A stretch of DNA of 64,000 nucleotides, taken from Hypoxylon rubiginosum (Eukaryota > Ascomycota > Sordariomycetes > Xylariales > Hypoxylaceae). The notes under the pieces are model-generated. The model was not told the origin of the DNA. It saw only the letters and a program-made list of their open reading frames with translations, and made no database searches. This document shows, in pieces, positions 33,714 through 45,479 of this stretch (position 1 is its first letter; every line of letters begins with the position of its first letter). The DNA lies in the NCBI GenBank assembly GCA_902806565.1, contig CADCXA010000043.1, positions 124,001 to 188,000 on the forward strand. Reading direction: 5' to 3'. Made by a program: the position numbers and the translations under genes.

Positions 33714-35404
33714 TCAGTACTTCAAGTAAATATCAGCCCTCGCCCTAGCCGCCGCCTTCGCCGCCTTGCCCTCGGCGATCTTCCGGAGCCTTGCGGCCCC
33801 GGTCTCGTAGCACGCGGGGATCCCCGTGTCCGCGAACGCGCACCCGTCGCCGTCGCGGACTATGGCCGCCAGCCCCCGGGCGCACAGCAGCACGTTGGGC
33901 ATGCCGTGCCCGTGGAACCCGGCGCACACGTACAGCCCGGGCTTCGACGGCACGGGGCCGACGTGCGGGACCGAGTCGGCCGAGTACTGCATATACGTTC
34001 TCTCTCGTCAGTCTCTTGTCTCTCTTAACTTTCGATGCGGTAGAACGGAGGGGGGCACTAGGTCAGGTAGGTAGGGTAGATAAGGTAAGGTAAAGGAAGA
34101 AGTAAAGTAAAACTCACGCCCCGAATCCCCGTCCACACCCTCTCCACCCTCCCAGCCTTCTCCTCCCCTCCCTCCCCGTCCTCCCACCCGACCAGCGTCC
34201 GGCCCGCCCACCCGCTGAAGTACGGCACCGCGGGCTCGATCAGCGTCGCGTCGTCGAAGTTGCGGTACCACTGGCCCCTGTCGCGCGCGTACGAGCTGCC
34301 GCCCCCGCCCACGATCAGGCTCCCGTCCGCGTCGCCCCGCGCGCCGTAGTACGAGTCCGTCATCCCGCACGAGCCCAGCGTCGGCTGCGGCGGTGTCTGC
34401 CGCGACGATGTCGATGTCGATGACAACGATGAGGAGGTAGAGGAAGGCACCACCCGCGCCACCGTGCCTCTCGCCGCGTAGATAGCATCGTCGTACTCGG
34501 GCAGCAAACCCGCCGTGTACGCGTTCGTCGCAAATAACACCTTCCGCCCCCTAACGGCGCCCCTTGACGTCGCAACCTCCCAGTAGCCCTCGACGTCGGG
34601 CGTCTCGGACACCTCGTGCACGAGGGTATGCGTCTGCAAGTTAACCCCCCGCCGCACCGCCCCCTCGAGTAGATGCATCACGAGCTTGTACGGCCAGAGC
34701 AGGTGCGCCGGGTACGTGAACGCGACCTTCGCCCCCCGGACCCCCGACACGCGCTCGGCGTCCGCGGGCTCGCCGTGGAAGGATACGGCGCGCAGCGACG
34801 GGCAGTCGAGCGCCGCGGTCATGGTGTCCCACAGCTTCCGCATCCGCGCCGCGTCGCCCGGGTCGTCGAACGCGTCCGCCGTCGTCACCGCCCGCAGGTC
34901 GCAGGCGACGCCCTCGGACTCGATCAGCGCTGCGACGGCTTCCGCGTTGGCCGCTTCGAACTGGGCGACCTGGTTCGCCGTCTTGAGGCCGCGCGCCTGC
35001 ATCCGCTCCGCTACGCCTACGAAGAGGTCCGGTCGCAGCTGCCCGCCTGTAGTTGTGAACAAAGTTAGTTTAGTTAGTTTACCTGTGTAGCTTTCAGAGC
35101 GAAGAATGAGGATATCACGTTCAAAGGTAATGAAATGGAATGTATGAAGGGACTGATGGGTATTACCGTTCCTGCCGGTAGCCCCCGAACAAGCCTCCCG
35201 GGCCTCGAGGATGGTGATGCTCGGCTTCGAGGGGTTGTCCTTGAGCAGATAGTGCGCCAGCGCCGCGCCCGCGAACCCGGCCCCGATGATGACGATGTCC
35301 TGTTTCTCGGGGAGCTCCGCCGTGCTGCGGTGGGAGTCGAGCTCGTGTAGCTCCGTTCGCCAGAACGGGATCGTGGCGTTCGGGACGGGGTAAGGGCGAG
35401 CCAT
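33714..35404 (-). CDS. FAD-dependent amine/amino-acid oxidase (DAO family)
   Basis: Exons 35404-35167, 35046-34118 and 34001-33714 (introns of 120 and 116 bp) encode 484 residues. The N-terminal dinucleotide-binding motif is IVIIGAGFAGAALAHYLL, followed by ILEAREACSGATGRNGGQLRP, typical of the DAO/glycine-oxidase superfamily. Later come YPAHLLWPYKLVMHLLE, VLFATNAYTAGLLPEY and the C-terminal flavin segment SADSVPHVGPVPSKPGLYVCAGFHGHGMPNV (positions about 33985-33895). Such enzymes oxidise amines or amino acids with release of hydrogen peroxide; the substrate is not evident. The coding sequence is markedly GC-rich, with a low-complexity Ser/Thr insert. The ATG at 35404 is preferred because the earlier in-frame triplet is TTG. 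A possible C-terminal ending (IYLKY) gives no clear targeting signal. Confidence 0.88.
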
Positions 35405-36751
35405 TTTTGTCAATGGTGATTAAGATATTAAGATTATGAATTTCCTTGTTACTGTAATCAGTGTTATATGCCTCGAGGTAGAGGAACTCTGTTAGATGCT
35501 TTGCTTCGATGTGTTTGAATTGTTGCCACTCAACTTCGTGGACCATTGTTCTTATATACACTAGGATTGTCTCTTTCAGACCAAGTAGATCAATCCTACA
35601 GGATCGTCGTCACCAGGTACGCAATTCAGTAGTATACCTACCCTATAGAGACGTTCTCGTCACTATGATGTGTCTGCCGCCTGTTTCTACGCCGGGGGGT
35701 TTAGTCCGCGGGCCACTATCGTCAGCGTGCCTTGATGTAAGGCGCAACACCACCCACCCTCCACTCTACCCTATCTAAGGCCAAAGTTCCAAAGGCGGAC
35801 TGATGCAGCAGCAGCAGGCAGACAATTAACAGCCTACGTCAGCAATGTAGGTACAGTACTTGATTTCTCTAGATAATTGCTCATATGTATGGTAGGTATG
35901 TAGAGATAGACACGTGTATAGGCAGTTCACGCTTAGGGTTGATGACTAGGTAGTCTACCAGAATGCGGTCAAAATGCAGTAATTGATAATGCTATACTCT
36001 TTTCCCCTCACGAAGCTGATGTATAGCTATACGCGGTTTTCACATGGACACCGCATACATGACAAAACGGGTGCCATTAAGCTGATAAGTATGATGACTA
36101 CATCTCAGTACCTTAGGTAGGTAGGTAGGCTAGATACACTAACTCTAAGTCGGCATCGCGCAATGGTTCCTCGTTAGTCCTAGGACGTAGGTCTACTTTT
36201 CCCACGATGCGCGTGGGGTATAGGGCGCAAGGTTATAGGGCTGCCCGCTCCGCGGCGGTGTGCTATGTATGTACTACATGTATGTATGTATGGTGAGCCG
36301 CTCCGATAAGTATAGCGGTCTATCTAGCTCTAACGGCTAAACTACCTCCCTAATCCGGAATCGCATCTTACACGGGTTGATGACGCGGCTGAAATAGCCC
36401 ACGTAAGGGCTCGGTAACAACTGGCACTTGTCCTTCGAGAAGAAATCGAGCTCTTACGTACCTAGGTAGTTACGGTAGATATAATGCTGTTTTACTTGTA
36501 GCGAAGAATTTGTTGGGGGCCGAAAAGAGTCAGAGGCGGCTCTTGGAAACTGACTTGTCATTAAAGGGATGCAACGATGCAATAGGCATTGATACCATTT
36601 CAAAGCAAGTCCTATCTTTCCCTCGAACACATACGCAACCTAAGAACGCCTATGCTGCATGCTTCTGTATCCTTGAAGATTCCGCCGGTGGTATACCTAA
36701 ACTCCAATCGCATATGCCGCTGATGATGCATGCCCGTTGACTCATCCGAAT
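35405..36751. other. Intergenic
   Basis: No gene is supported. It contains GTAGGTAGGTAGG/ACCTAGGTA words (36112-36131, 36459-36470) and short GTAT-type microsatellites near 36270-36290. Confidence 0.5.
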
Positions 36752-37774
36752 TCATGTTCTCTGACGTTTGTTAGAGAACCCATTCCTGCTCGAGTTCTCA
36801 CGAGCTCTCTTTCGCTCTAGTTCCTGCTTCATGATGCGTTCCGCTTCGCTCATCTTCTTAGGCTGTTCGAAGGCCGATGCCTTCTTCGGAGCTCCCCCAA
36901 GCGCATTCTTCTTCGCAGCCGCAAACACGTTCTTCGTTGCAGGCTTCGGTGTCATCTTCAGCGAGATGGGGCCAGTAGCAGGTTTGTTGTTGGTGGGAAT
37001 AGCCTGGGCTTGAGGGGCTGCAGCATCCGGTTCGTTCTGTTGCCCGTCTTTCGGTGGCGATGATGTTGATACCTCCGGGGTTGTTTTCTCCGGGGAGGCG
37101 CTAGACGTCGGCTGAGTTGTGGGTTTGGACCCGAAGGACAGCTTGATTTTTTCTCCATCTTGTCGCTTCAGCCCTTTGTCCTCTACTCCGTCAGCGTCGG
37201 CATCGACGTCGTTCTGAACACCAGCCTCCTTCTTTGCGCGACGAATCTGTTCCTTGATCATCATCTGCTCGCGTTCCTCATCTCCCTTATCCTGCATCTC
37301 CTTCCTCCTCACCGCTTCTTTGCGCCGTAGAGCTTCCGGCGAGTCGTCGACCCACGCAATATGGACGCCCTTGTCGGTCTCCTCAACCCTGCAGATACCC
37401 TCCCTTCCTAGGTGCTTAGCGAAGTCGGTAAGAGAATGCCATTTGGTTGCGTTCATGTGAACGTGTTCTTTGTTCGCGATGTAGTTCTGGTAGAACTGGT
37501 TCATCTGTACTGGCTTCTCTCCGTGGGAAGTGCGCAGCAGCTGCATAAAGTCCTTGAGAAATTCTTTGCTGAACTCCTCGATGTATTTCTTGGGATCTTC
37601 GCCGACGAGCAGCATCTTCCTCGTATGAGATTCGCTCTGCGTGTGCATTTTGAATGCATTAGCGTCTCTACACTGCTTCTCGCATATTTGGCAGTACCAT
37701 CGAAGTCGCTGAAGCCCTTTGGACTTGAGCTTGTTGCTCAGGTATTTCGTCGATCCGACTTCCGCCTTCGGCAT
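36752..37774 (-). CDS. kin17: KIN17-like nuclear zinc-finger protein
   Basis: This is a single-exon gene of 340 residues. The first residues MPKAEVGSTKYLSNKLKSKG and the start of the C2H2-type finger (LRWYCQICEKQCRDANAFKMH, then H in SESH; residues about 24-53) match the conserved N-terminus of Kin17/Rts2. The middle winged-helix-like domain (FLKDFMQLLRTSHGEKPVQM .. ANKEHVHMNATKWHSLTDFA .. GICRVEETDKGVHIAWVD) follows. The tail is Lys/Ala/Pro-rich with a basic end. The reading frame is open for 57 bases upstream, but MPKAEV is the family start. Kin17 binds curved DNA and RNA and is linked to DNA replication, repair and pre-mRNA processing. Fungal proteins commonly lack the C-terminal KOW-type domains, as here. 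Confidence 0.93.
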   Translation of the reverse strand: MPKAEVGSTKYLSNKLKSKGLQRLRWYCQICEKQCRDANAFKMHTQSESHTRKMLLVGEDPKKYIEEFSKEFLKDFMQLLRTSHGEKPVQMNQFYQNYIANKEHVHMNATKWHSLTDFAKHLGREGICRVEETDKGVHIAWVDDSPEALRRKEAVRRKEMQDKGDEEREQMMIKEQIRRAKKEAGVQNDVDADADGVEDKGLKRQDGEKIKLSFGSKPTTQPTSSASPEKTTPEVSTSSPPKDGQQNEPDAAAPQAQAIPTNNKPATGPISLKMTPKPATKNVFAAAKKNALGGAPKKASAFEQPKKMSEAERIMKQELERKRARENSSRNGFSNKRQRT

Positions 37775-38483
37775 CTTGACGTCGCTGTAGGTAGCTCGGA
37801 GGAAGAGCGCGATATAACTCTTTTTGTCCAAACAAGGGGGTTCGCAAGCTCGAAATGGCGTCGGTCGGGAGTCGGTCAGGAGTCGATGCTTGAACGTAGT
37901 AGATGGTGCTGCGAGAAATTGGTTTGGGTTTGCGACTTACGACCGCAAAGTGCAGAAAGTGGCAATGGAAAGTCAAGGTTTATCGATAAGATACATACGT
38001 CAACGCTATTTGGGTCCCCACCTTTATTTAATAGAGCAGATAGGGGTACTCCCACCCCTATCCCAGATGAATAAATGAACAAAATGATTATGATTCTCAC
38101 GAGGTAGGTAAGCTCAAAATTGTTTATACCTACCTATTGATAGGATTTAATAATGGATGATTTGTGTCAAAAAGCTCTCAACCCATCTTATTTTTTACCT
38201 GAAAGCAACCAGCACGAAAATTGTGTATCACATCCAGTCAACTTCAACAAAGGACCATGTACAATTCATTACGCACACTAAACTAGCTGACTCATGATCT
38301 AGACCGAATGGATCCTCTTCTATAATGCACCACGCCTTGGTCAGATCCTACACCGAAAGAAAGGCTCATGTATACCTACCCAGGCCATTTTCCAGTCGTC
38401 TATATAGTCGCTTCAGACCCCCTACAAGCGGCTTCAGGGGAGAGCATATCCACAAATGTTCGATAGAGGCTAAGCCCCCATTA
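37775..38483. other. Intergenic
   Basis: This holds the KIN17 leader and the aspartokinase 3' flank. Nothing further is supported. Confidence 0.5.
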
Positions 38484-40316
38484 CTATTCTAGAAACGTGA
38501 ACAGGTTCGTGTGTAGTATGTTCATGGCCCTCGTAGCTTCTCTGGCGTCGATCACGCACGAGATGTTGATTTCGCTCGCACCTATCATGTCAGTTAGAAA
38601 AATGCTCATAGAATGCCAGACGACCCTATGTAGGCAATATAAAAAATTGCATACCTTGTGAGATCATCTCGATATTAACGTTATGCTCTCCGAGCGTGGA
38701 GAACATGCGGCCGGCTATACCGATCATGTTCTTCATCTCGGCACCCACCAAGCTCAGAATTGCCATGTCGAGCAGTACACTAACATCGCCGCATTCCTCC
38801 AGTTCTGTCTTGGCCTTCTCGAAATGGCCAACGGATGGGCTGGTCGAGTGGATGGCCATGGAAACGTGGACTTCGCTTGTGGATATCAGATCAACGGATA
38901 TTCTGTGACTATTAAGAATCGAGAACACCTTGGCGAAGAAGCCATGGGAGATGGAGCGCTTGTTTGAGTGCACGTTGATGACGGTGATATTGTTCTTTAT
39001 TGTGACGGCAGTAGGTCTCTTAGGTGTCTTTCGTAGCGCCGGGTCTGACGGTCGGGATCTTTTAATCTGCTGCGCCGGGGACTGCACCAAGTCAGGTACC
39101 ACGATGGTACCATTACCCCGAGGATTGTTCACATTCTTGATGCGAATTGGTATCGGAGGATCCGCCTTGATGACCTGATCCATAGTCAGGTGGTGGATGA
39201 CTTCCGAGCCATAAAAGGTGAGTTCTGCCGCCTCTGAAGGCGTGATGGATGTCAATAGCCGTGCCGTGGGCACCTTGGTGGGATCTGCCGTGAATATCCC
39301 GTCTACCTCTTTCCAAATCTGGAGTTCCTGGGCCTTGAGTCCTACAGCGACCAATGCCGCACATAGATCAGTGTACCCGCGTCCGATATCTCCATCCATG
39401 AGGCTACCAGGTACGTTGCCAAAGAATCCCGTGATTACCGGGACTCTATCGTTGCAGGCCTGTATTCTCTTTCGAAAGATGGATGCTGCCTCCTTATAAA
39501 ACGCCGGGCTTAGTCGATCGGAGCTGTCGTAATGCATCACATCAGACAAGTCCACATACTCGGCTTCAATATGCTACAATACGTATTAGCCAAAAGAACC
39601 ACCAGATATGCCCTCGAGAACAAACTCTATCCTTAAGTAAATAAGCCATGAATCTGCAACTTAGCTTCTCCCCAAAGCTAACAACACGGTCTTTGGATCT
39701 TGAGTTGACTTCTAAGTTAAATCGCTTCGATGCGATTATGTAGTCTACCAATTCCTGGCAGTCGTCTTCTATCTCTGATGTGAGAGCCTTCTGTAAGTCG
39801 GGATTCTTCACAAAAGACTGCACGGCAAGGACATGCTCGTCGTAGATGTCCTTGATGACAGACTTGGCATCTTGGATAAGGTTATTCTGAGTGACCTCAT
39901 TATTGGTAGCTGCCGATACAGAGCGCAATTGCTTATAGACTTCCAATAATCTATACAAACGTGTTACGTTAGGCTGGATAGGCGGACGATGGGTTCAATG
40001 ACTTACCGACTAGTAGTGCCAGTCACTTTCTTACCAGAGCTTCGGGCGGAACAGACGACGGCAATTTTATTCGAATTTAGGTTCGCCCTTATTGCAAAGT
40101 GTCAGCAAGAAGTTTTATAGAGGCCAATGGCACCCTCATACCGAACAATATCTTCAGCGATCTGCCTCCGAGACATACAAGGTTAGTCATACAAGATGTC
40201 AAGTATTGGGACAATGTGTGACAAACAGTATCAGGGAATTTGCCGACGCTTGTGCCACCGAATTTCTGGACGATCCAGCCCCCATTGCTAGAATTCCCTA
40301 CGCTGTCCATGGTCAT
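38484..40316 (-). CDS. HOM3: Aspartate kinase (aspartokinase)
   Basis: Six exons (40316-40227, 40161-40142, 40087-40007, 39950-39626, 39573-38655, 38581-38484) sum to 510 residues with all phases agreeing. The enzyme phosphorylates L-aspartate, the first step to threonine, methionine and isoleucine. Motifs are VQKFGGTSVGKF (residues about 15-27), IAVVCSARSSGKKVTGTTSR, VITGFFGNVPGSLMDGDIGRGYTD, WKEVDGIFTADPTKVPTARLL and YGSEVIHHLTMDQ. The C-terminal third holds two ACT regulatory domains (ITVINVHSNKRSISHGF and [36 protein letters not shown]), which bind threonine in fungal enzymes. Exon 2 is only 20 nt. Introns 1 and 4 use GTTTGT donors. The ATG at 40316 is the first in frame; 40310 is an alternative. 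Confidence 0.94.
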
Positions 40317-42294
40317 TGGGAAAGAAGACAACTTCTCCTTTCTTTCTGCGTTGGTGGAAATCTAGGAATGCGACGTCACAAAAACAAGTGAGTCGATGGC
40401 GGGGCAGCTTTAATGGAGCTTGGATCTGTATTGAGTGTCCTTATTAAGAGTCAGCACTGCCAGTAAGAAACAAGATATTTCAGATAAATTAGAGTACTAA
40501 CAAATGAGGGCTTGAAATGAGTACGGATATAAGGATGAGTATGAGTATGAGTATGAATATGAATATGAAATTTAGAAAATTGAACTGGCTTTCGAAACCC
40601 AATTCCCCCGAATCGGAGGCGCTACGGCCGGCAGCACTTGAAAAAAAAATATCCGTATTGGGGTATCCTAAAAGAATGTGGTTCTAGTCGGCCGCTAGCG
40701 CCCCTATAGCGCCCCTATAGCGCCCCTCACTGTGTTAGCCCCACGGCTTTTAGAGTCGCGCCGTCGCGGCGGCGTCGCGTTGTTAGAAATACATCATCCA
40801 CTACCTCCTGTAATAGCCCAATTAGGCTTACGCCAATTGTAAACAACTATGGATATGTGCCTAAGTACGTAGTGCATTTACAGTCCTGGACATATTCAAA
40901 TAATAAATAATGTTACTCCGAAATACGCCGTAGGGGAAGTCGTAGTGAAAGTTGTGCTAGAAGATGCAATTGTCATTATGCTTCTCTGGTTAGGTACAGT
41001 GATATAGGGGGCCAATCCCGCCCACCCGATGACATTAGCCGCATTATTCACCTGCAACGGCGTACCTACATACCTACCTACATTAATCCAACTTGCAGTA
41101 CCTAAGGCAGGCACCCTATGTAACATTCCTCAGGTACGATCACAGGTACGAACGTACCTAAGGCACGGTAATAGGCTGCAAACCTTATTCGTTCCTGGCA
41201 GGGCAACGTCAACGTGCATGTACTACGTTATCGTCGTTATCGTCGTTATCGTCGTGAATTATTTGAGGTAGGTACCAACCGTTTGGGCGCTAAAATTTGG
41301 GAGGGAGATATCGTTACCTTAGGTACATACCTGAATTGTAGAATACAAAGACATCTTCTCGAACGCCGTACCAGCAGCGTACAGATTCTAACACACTTTT
41401 CCATGCCGTGATGTGAAACCATCTGCACGAACGCTAACCCCCCTACTCTCGTCTTTATTCTTCGAAAATACTACCTGTCCAGGGCTTATAAGGGCCATAT
41501 CATTTGCCTAGTTATCCGTTATGGGACTGTCGACAACCCCTGAAGCCTACCTACCTCCCAATACACCCCAAGATACACCCGTTTACGAGCTCAAGGCAGC
41601 ATGAACTGCACGAGACACGGCATATCACTCATATCACTCATATCACTCGTCGATGAGGACAAAACACAACATAGACGTACAAGACATTAACATGATTAGT
41701 ATGGGTATCTCGCAAGACGGTCGAATCCCCTATCCTACACATTCTGCATACAAGGCAGAAAGCAAAGCAAAGCCAGGACCTCAGTAAGGTCTTCAGTAGG
41801 GTCTCCTATCCTCTTCCAATCCTCCGTATCGTAGGACCAGAAAGGTAGGTATCCGCAAAATCCCCCTCTCTCCTATACCATTTATGGCCAAATCTCTTTT
41901 CGGCCCATCAGTAGAAATCGTTGATGGTAATGCCTACACTGGCCAGCGAAAGCCGAGCCAAATCCATACAGAAACCCCCCCCTTTTTTTCCATGCCACAG
42001 ATGCACGCCGTTGTCCAGATACACCGTTACCTTTCGTGCTGACACATGACCCTAGAGAAACCCACCGAGGCGGTCCTATAATAACTCCCCGTATCCTTTC
42101 GTTCGTGTATCGTATTCGGTCGTACATCGTGCCTTCGTCCGCATTGGTCGTAAATTCCCCGGGCCAGAAGGTAAAAAGAGCCACCAACTCCGAAAACCAA
42201 TATATAGACTACTCGAGCTAGAGAGCTAGAGAGCCATTCCCTCCCAAGGCGAAAGAGGCAGTCGGGGGGCAGACACTGCGATAAGTCGCAGCAT
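40317..42294. other. Intergenic with several short tandem triplications
   Basis: No gene is supported in these 2 kb. Short tandem repeats are frequent: an imperfect 6-bp GAGTAT/GAATAT array (about 40536-40568), an 11-bp unit TAGCGCCCCTA x3 (40696-40728), a 9-bp CGTTATCGT x3 (41226-41252) and a 9-bp CATATCACT x3 (41621-41647). The left part is the aspartokinase promoter and the right part the RFX gene 3' flank. Confidence 0.55.
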
Positions 42295-45200
42295 CTATGC
42301 CAAGTCGAAATTCTGCAGGGCTTGGTCGTCGCCCTGCTCGAAGTCGTACTTGTCCATGGTAAAGTCCTTGGCAAAGTCTTCCTCAGGAGTTCTAATTCCG
42401 ATTCCGATCCCACTATCATCGTGAGTTACTGGCGATTGAAGCAAGTCTTGACCGTGAGCTTCAAGCTGCGAAGGGAACGGAGCTCGATCCGGCTGCGGTT
42501 GGGAAACGCGTGCCATGCTGAGGTCGTCGCTAGAACTGCTTAGACGCGAGGTTTGCTGACTCACGCTATTGACCGGAGCGTTGCTAACACCAGAACCGGG
42601 AGTCAAGGTGCTTTTGGTCTTCAAGTAGCCGCCATACGTGACTATGAACGAGACCATGTCGTCGATCCAGCACTTCAAGACCCACCACGAACCAAAGCTC
42701 TTGCCTTGAGCGACCGTGAAGTCTTGCATGATCTTCATGCCGACACGCTCTACGCCGACGATGAGATCCTGGGTCGTAGCATACGGGAAGCGACGGGGAA
42801 GGGATCGTAGCAATCTGTTCCAGCGACCGATGACGTCCAGTCCGTTGCCTCCGGCCGGCTGTAAGGCCTGAGTAGGACCACCTCTGCGCATCAAAATCTG
42901 TCCGTAGAGGGTATTGGACTCGATCTCCCACGGAACGTTGGCTGGACAGATGAGATCTCGAATTTCTTCGAGCAGCAGGTCGACAAGTTGGTCCATCACC
43001 ACCATGGGTACAGCCTCGGCAACCTTGCGCAGTCTAACCATGTGCATCCAGTCAATGTACATCTGATCTCGGTTCTCAGAAAGAGAAAGCATGTTCGCGG
43101 CGGCATGAGCAGTGAGGTTAACTCGCAATGCGCGATCCAGGAGACCAGTGAAGACAGCAGCAGGGGCTTCTTTGGCCTCGACCACGTGTCGCGGCTGTCC
43201 CTGGAAACACTCGCGTACGTGCAAGACGAGTTTCTCCGAAATTTCCTTAAGAAGCTCGAGTACGCGTGCCGGCATAACCTGCAAAGTGATAGGGAATATT
43301 ATTCGCATCATGCGTTGGTAGAGCACAAAATCGCACTCCTCTATCCAGGGTGCGATAGACGGATGAGAGAACAGCTTCTGCACCGGCATCGTCAGGGTGC
43401 CTTGGAAAGCCGAATAGAGGTGAAAGAACGGCCTCAACTTGCAATAGCGGATACACTCGACAAGGGAAGTGCAGTGAGATCGGTACAAGGCCGACAGGGA
43501 CTTGGCCGCATCAGAGTCGGTTCCGGCAGGTAAGAACGGGTCGATCTTAGGTAGAGTGAGAGGTTGAGAAATATCAAAAGGCTCCTCAACCTCGGGAGGA
43601 AACACCTGGCGCATCCTAGTCTTGGAGTTAGACGGACGCAACTGTTCGACACTCGCCATGTCCGGCTGATTAAAGAGGCCGTAGCTGTTGCTAAAAGCTG
43701 ATCCTGAGGCCATCTTGTTGTCTAGCTGTTGCGCAAGAACAGGTGAGGGTAAAGTCGAGTTGTGTGTGTTAATTCTGGGGGATTGCGAAGGTGCAGAACT
43801 GATTTGTGTAAGAGTCGAGAGAAATAAACAGATTTGGTGGACTAGGGTAAACTTACTGAGATGTTTGGTGAGAGAAAGAAGCGGGATCTGCGAGGGGAAG
43901 TGCAGGCTGGATAGGTTGCCCGTTAGGCTCGGGTTGATCGTCTACCAAGTTGAAGTTCACGTAGTGATACTTTGATTCTCCTCGAACTCCGAGTCTTCGC
44001 GTCTTCAGATTAGGGAAGAGTACTCGAACCAACTTTCCAAAGCTCGCAGGGTTGAGGACCGTTATTCTCTCCGCAGCGCATCGGGATGCGTAGTTGGCAT
44101 AAACTCTACCTCTGGGTACAGAACCCCTACCTGTACTACAGACACCTTTAAGCCTGTCGAATTTGGTTGGTTAATATGCGGGTCCTGGAAGAAAAAAGAA
44201 AAAGGGAGAAAGTATGAAAAAAAAAAAAAAAACACAAGACTCTCCGCGGCAACACTCCTCGCGATCTAAAGCGGATACCTCGGGGGGGTACTTTCTTGGC
44301 TAGCCCCTGCACAACCAGTCCCCCAGGCGCTTCCTCGAGCCCCGAACTCTCGGCGGTACTCTCTCTCTCACTCTCCCCCCTCTCTCTGCAACACTCCCGA
44401 CCCCTTCCCCGAAACACCCACTGAGTGATGTCCACCCCGGGGCACCTTAGGTGGGTACATTCTCGGCCGAGAGTGCTCCACCAACCCCCGAGCAACACGG
44501 CTTTCTCGGCATCCTTTCGACTCTCGAGAAAATTCTCTCAAACATCACCAGAGAGACCATGTCTCTAACAGCATGTACTTGAGAACATCCTCTCGAAAGG
44601 CCATTTCCCGAGCGACCACTTTGCAGTCGACACCTCTCCTCTCCCCACACTCTCGACATCCTTTTCTCTCCACACTCTTTCTCAACACTCGAAAACACCC
44701 AGACGACCACTTCTTTCAACCTGCACTTATGGACAACACCCACTTGGGCAACCATTTATCAATCGACACTCTCCCTCAGTACGTTTATGATATTCCTCTC
44801 CTCTCTATCATCGATTGCAAAAGACAAATATCAACCGCGAGAAATAAAATTTTACTCACCATAACATCGCAAAGATCTGTCGCGCACGCTCTGAGTTCGG
44901 ACCGCGATCGTTACCATGCAGCTCCCTAGCTACATCTTCTAGGCTTCGGTTTTTGTTGGAGTTCAATAGCTGACGCATCTCCAATTCATTGCTGGCACCC
45001 GGTTTACCCGAGGCAGGCTTAGAGCTAGTAGCTCGAAGGGCAAGCGTCGAGTCAGCATCGGCGCCTCCATCATGGTCCATCATCTGGCTGTCGGCGTCTG
45101 TGAAGCTAGCGTTGGCGCCGAACGACTCGGACGGGACCGCATGATGCAAGTTAGAGTGTTGATATTGCATACTGGATGCTGCGGCGGTGTGCATGCCCGC

Positions 45201-45479
45201 ATCCATCGAGAAGGACTGCGCGCCCTGCAACTGCGCACCCTGCAGCTGCGACGCAGGTCTAAGCATCATGTCTCCAGCCTGCATTGGCTGTTGTACTACG
45301 GGTGCCATATCCCTCGACTGTCCATGCTCGGTCGCCGGCCACTGCTCCGGGAAGGCGTTATGGTGTGCCATGAGGGTCTGCTGATCGAGACTAGGTTGGG
45401 TACCGACACTCTGGATAGAAGCAGTCGAGGCCCTAGAGGCTCTCGACTGGGGTCTCTTTCGCGGATTACGTTGAGGCAT
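42295..45479 (-). CDS. RFX1: RFX-family transcription factor
   Basis: Exons 45479-44860, 44153-43857 and 43798-42295 (phases agree) encode 806 residues. The N-terminus is MPQRNPRKRPQSRASRASTA, then Gln/Met/Ala-rich. The RFX winged-helix DNA-binding domain begins at about residue 200 and crosses the first intron: IFAMLW|LKGVC..GRGSVPRGRVYANYASRC, FGKLVRVLFPNLKTRRLG, RGESKYHYVNF. The long C-terminal region (FFHLYSAFQGTLTMP, ILMRRGGPTQALQPAGGNG, SFGSWWVLKCWIDDMVSF) is the conserved extension of fungal RFX proteins. These control DNA-damage and cell-cycle genes, morphology and, in some moulds, secondary metabolism. The first intron is 706 bp, by far the longest here, with a T/C-rich interior. The acceptor at 44154 was chosen because it restores the conserved frame. 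Confidence 0.94.

Noticed and set aside
37412..38074. 220-codon plus-strand frame
   Set aside because: Shadow of KIN17 on the other strand; the minus strand has clear family motifs.
42988..43533. 181-codon plus-strand frame
   Set aside because: Antisense of the RFX C-terminal region, without any motif.
44148..44498. Frame inside the RFX gene (minus)
   Set aside because: It lies within the 706-bp intron, is Arg/Glu-rich from low-complexity CTCTC sequence and does not continue the RFX protein.
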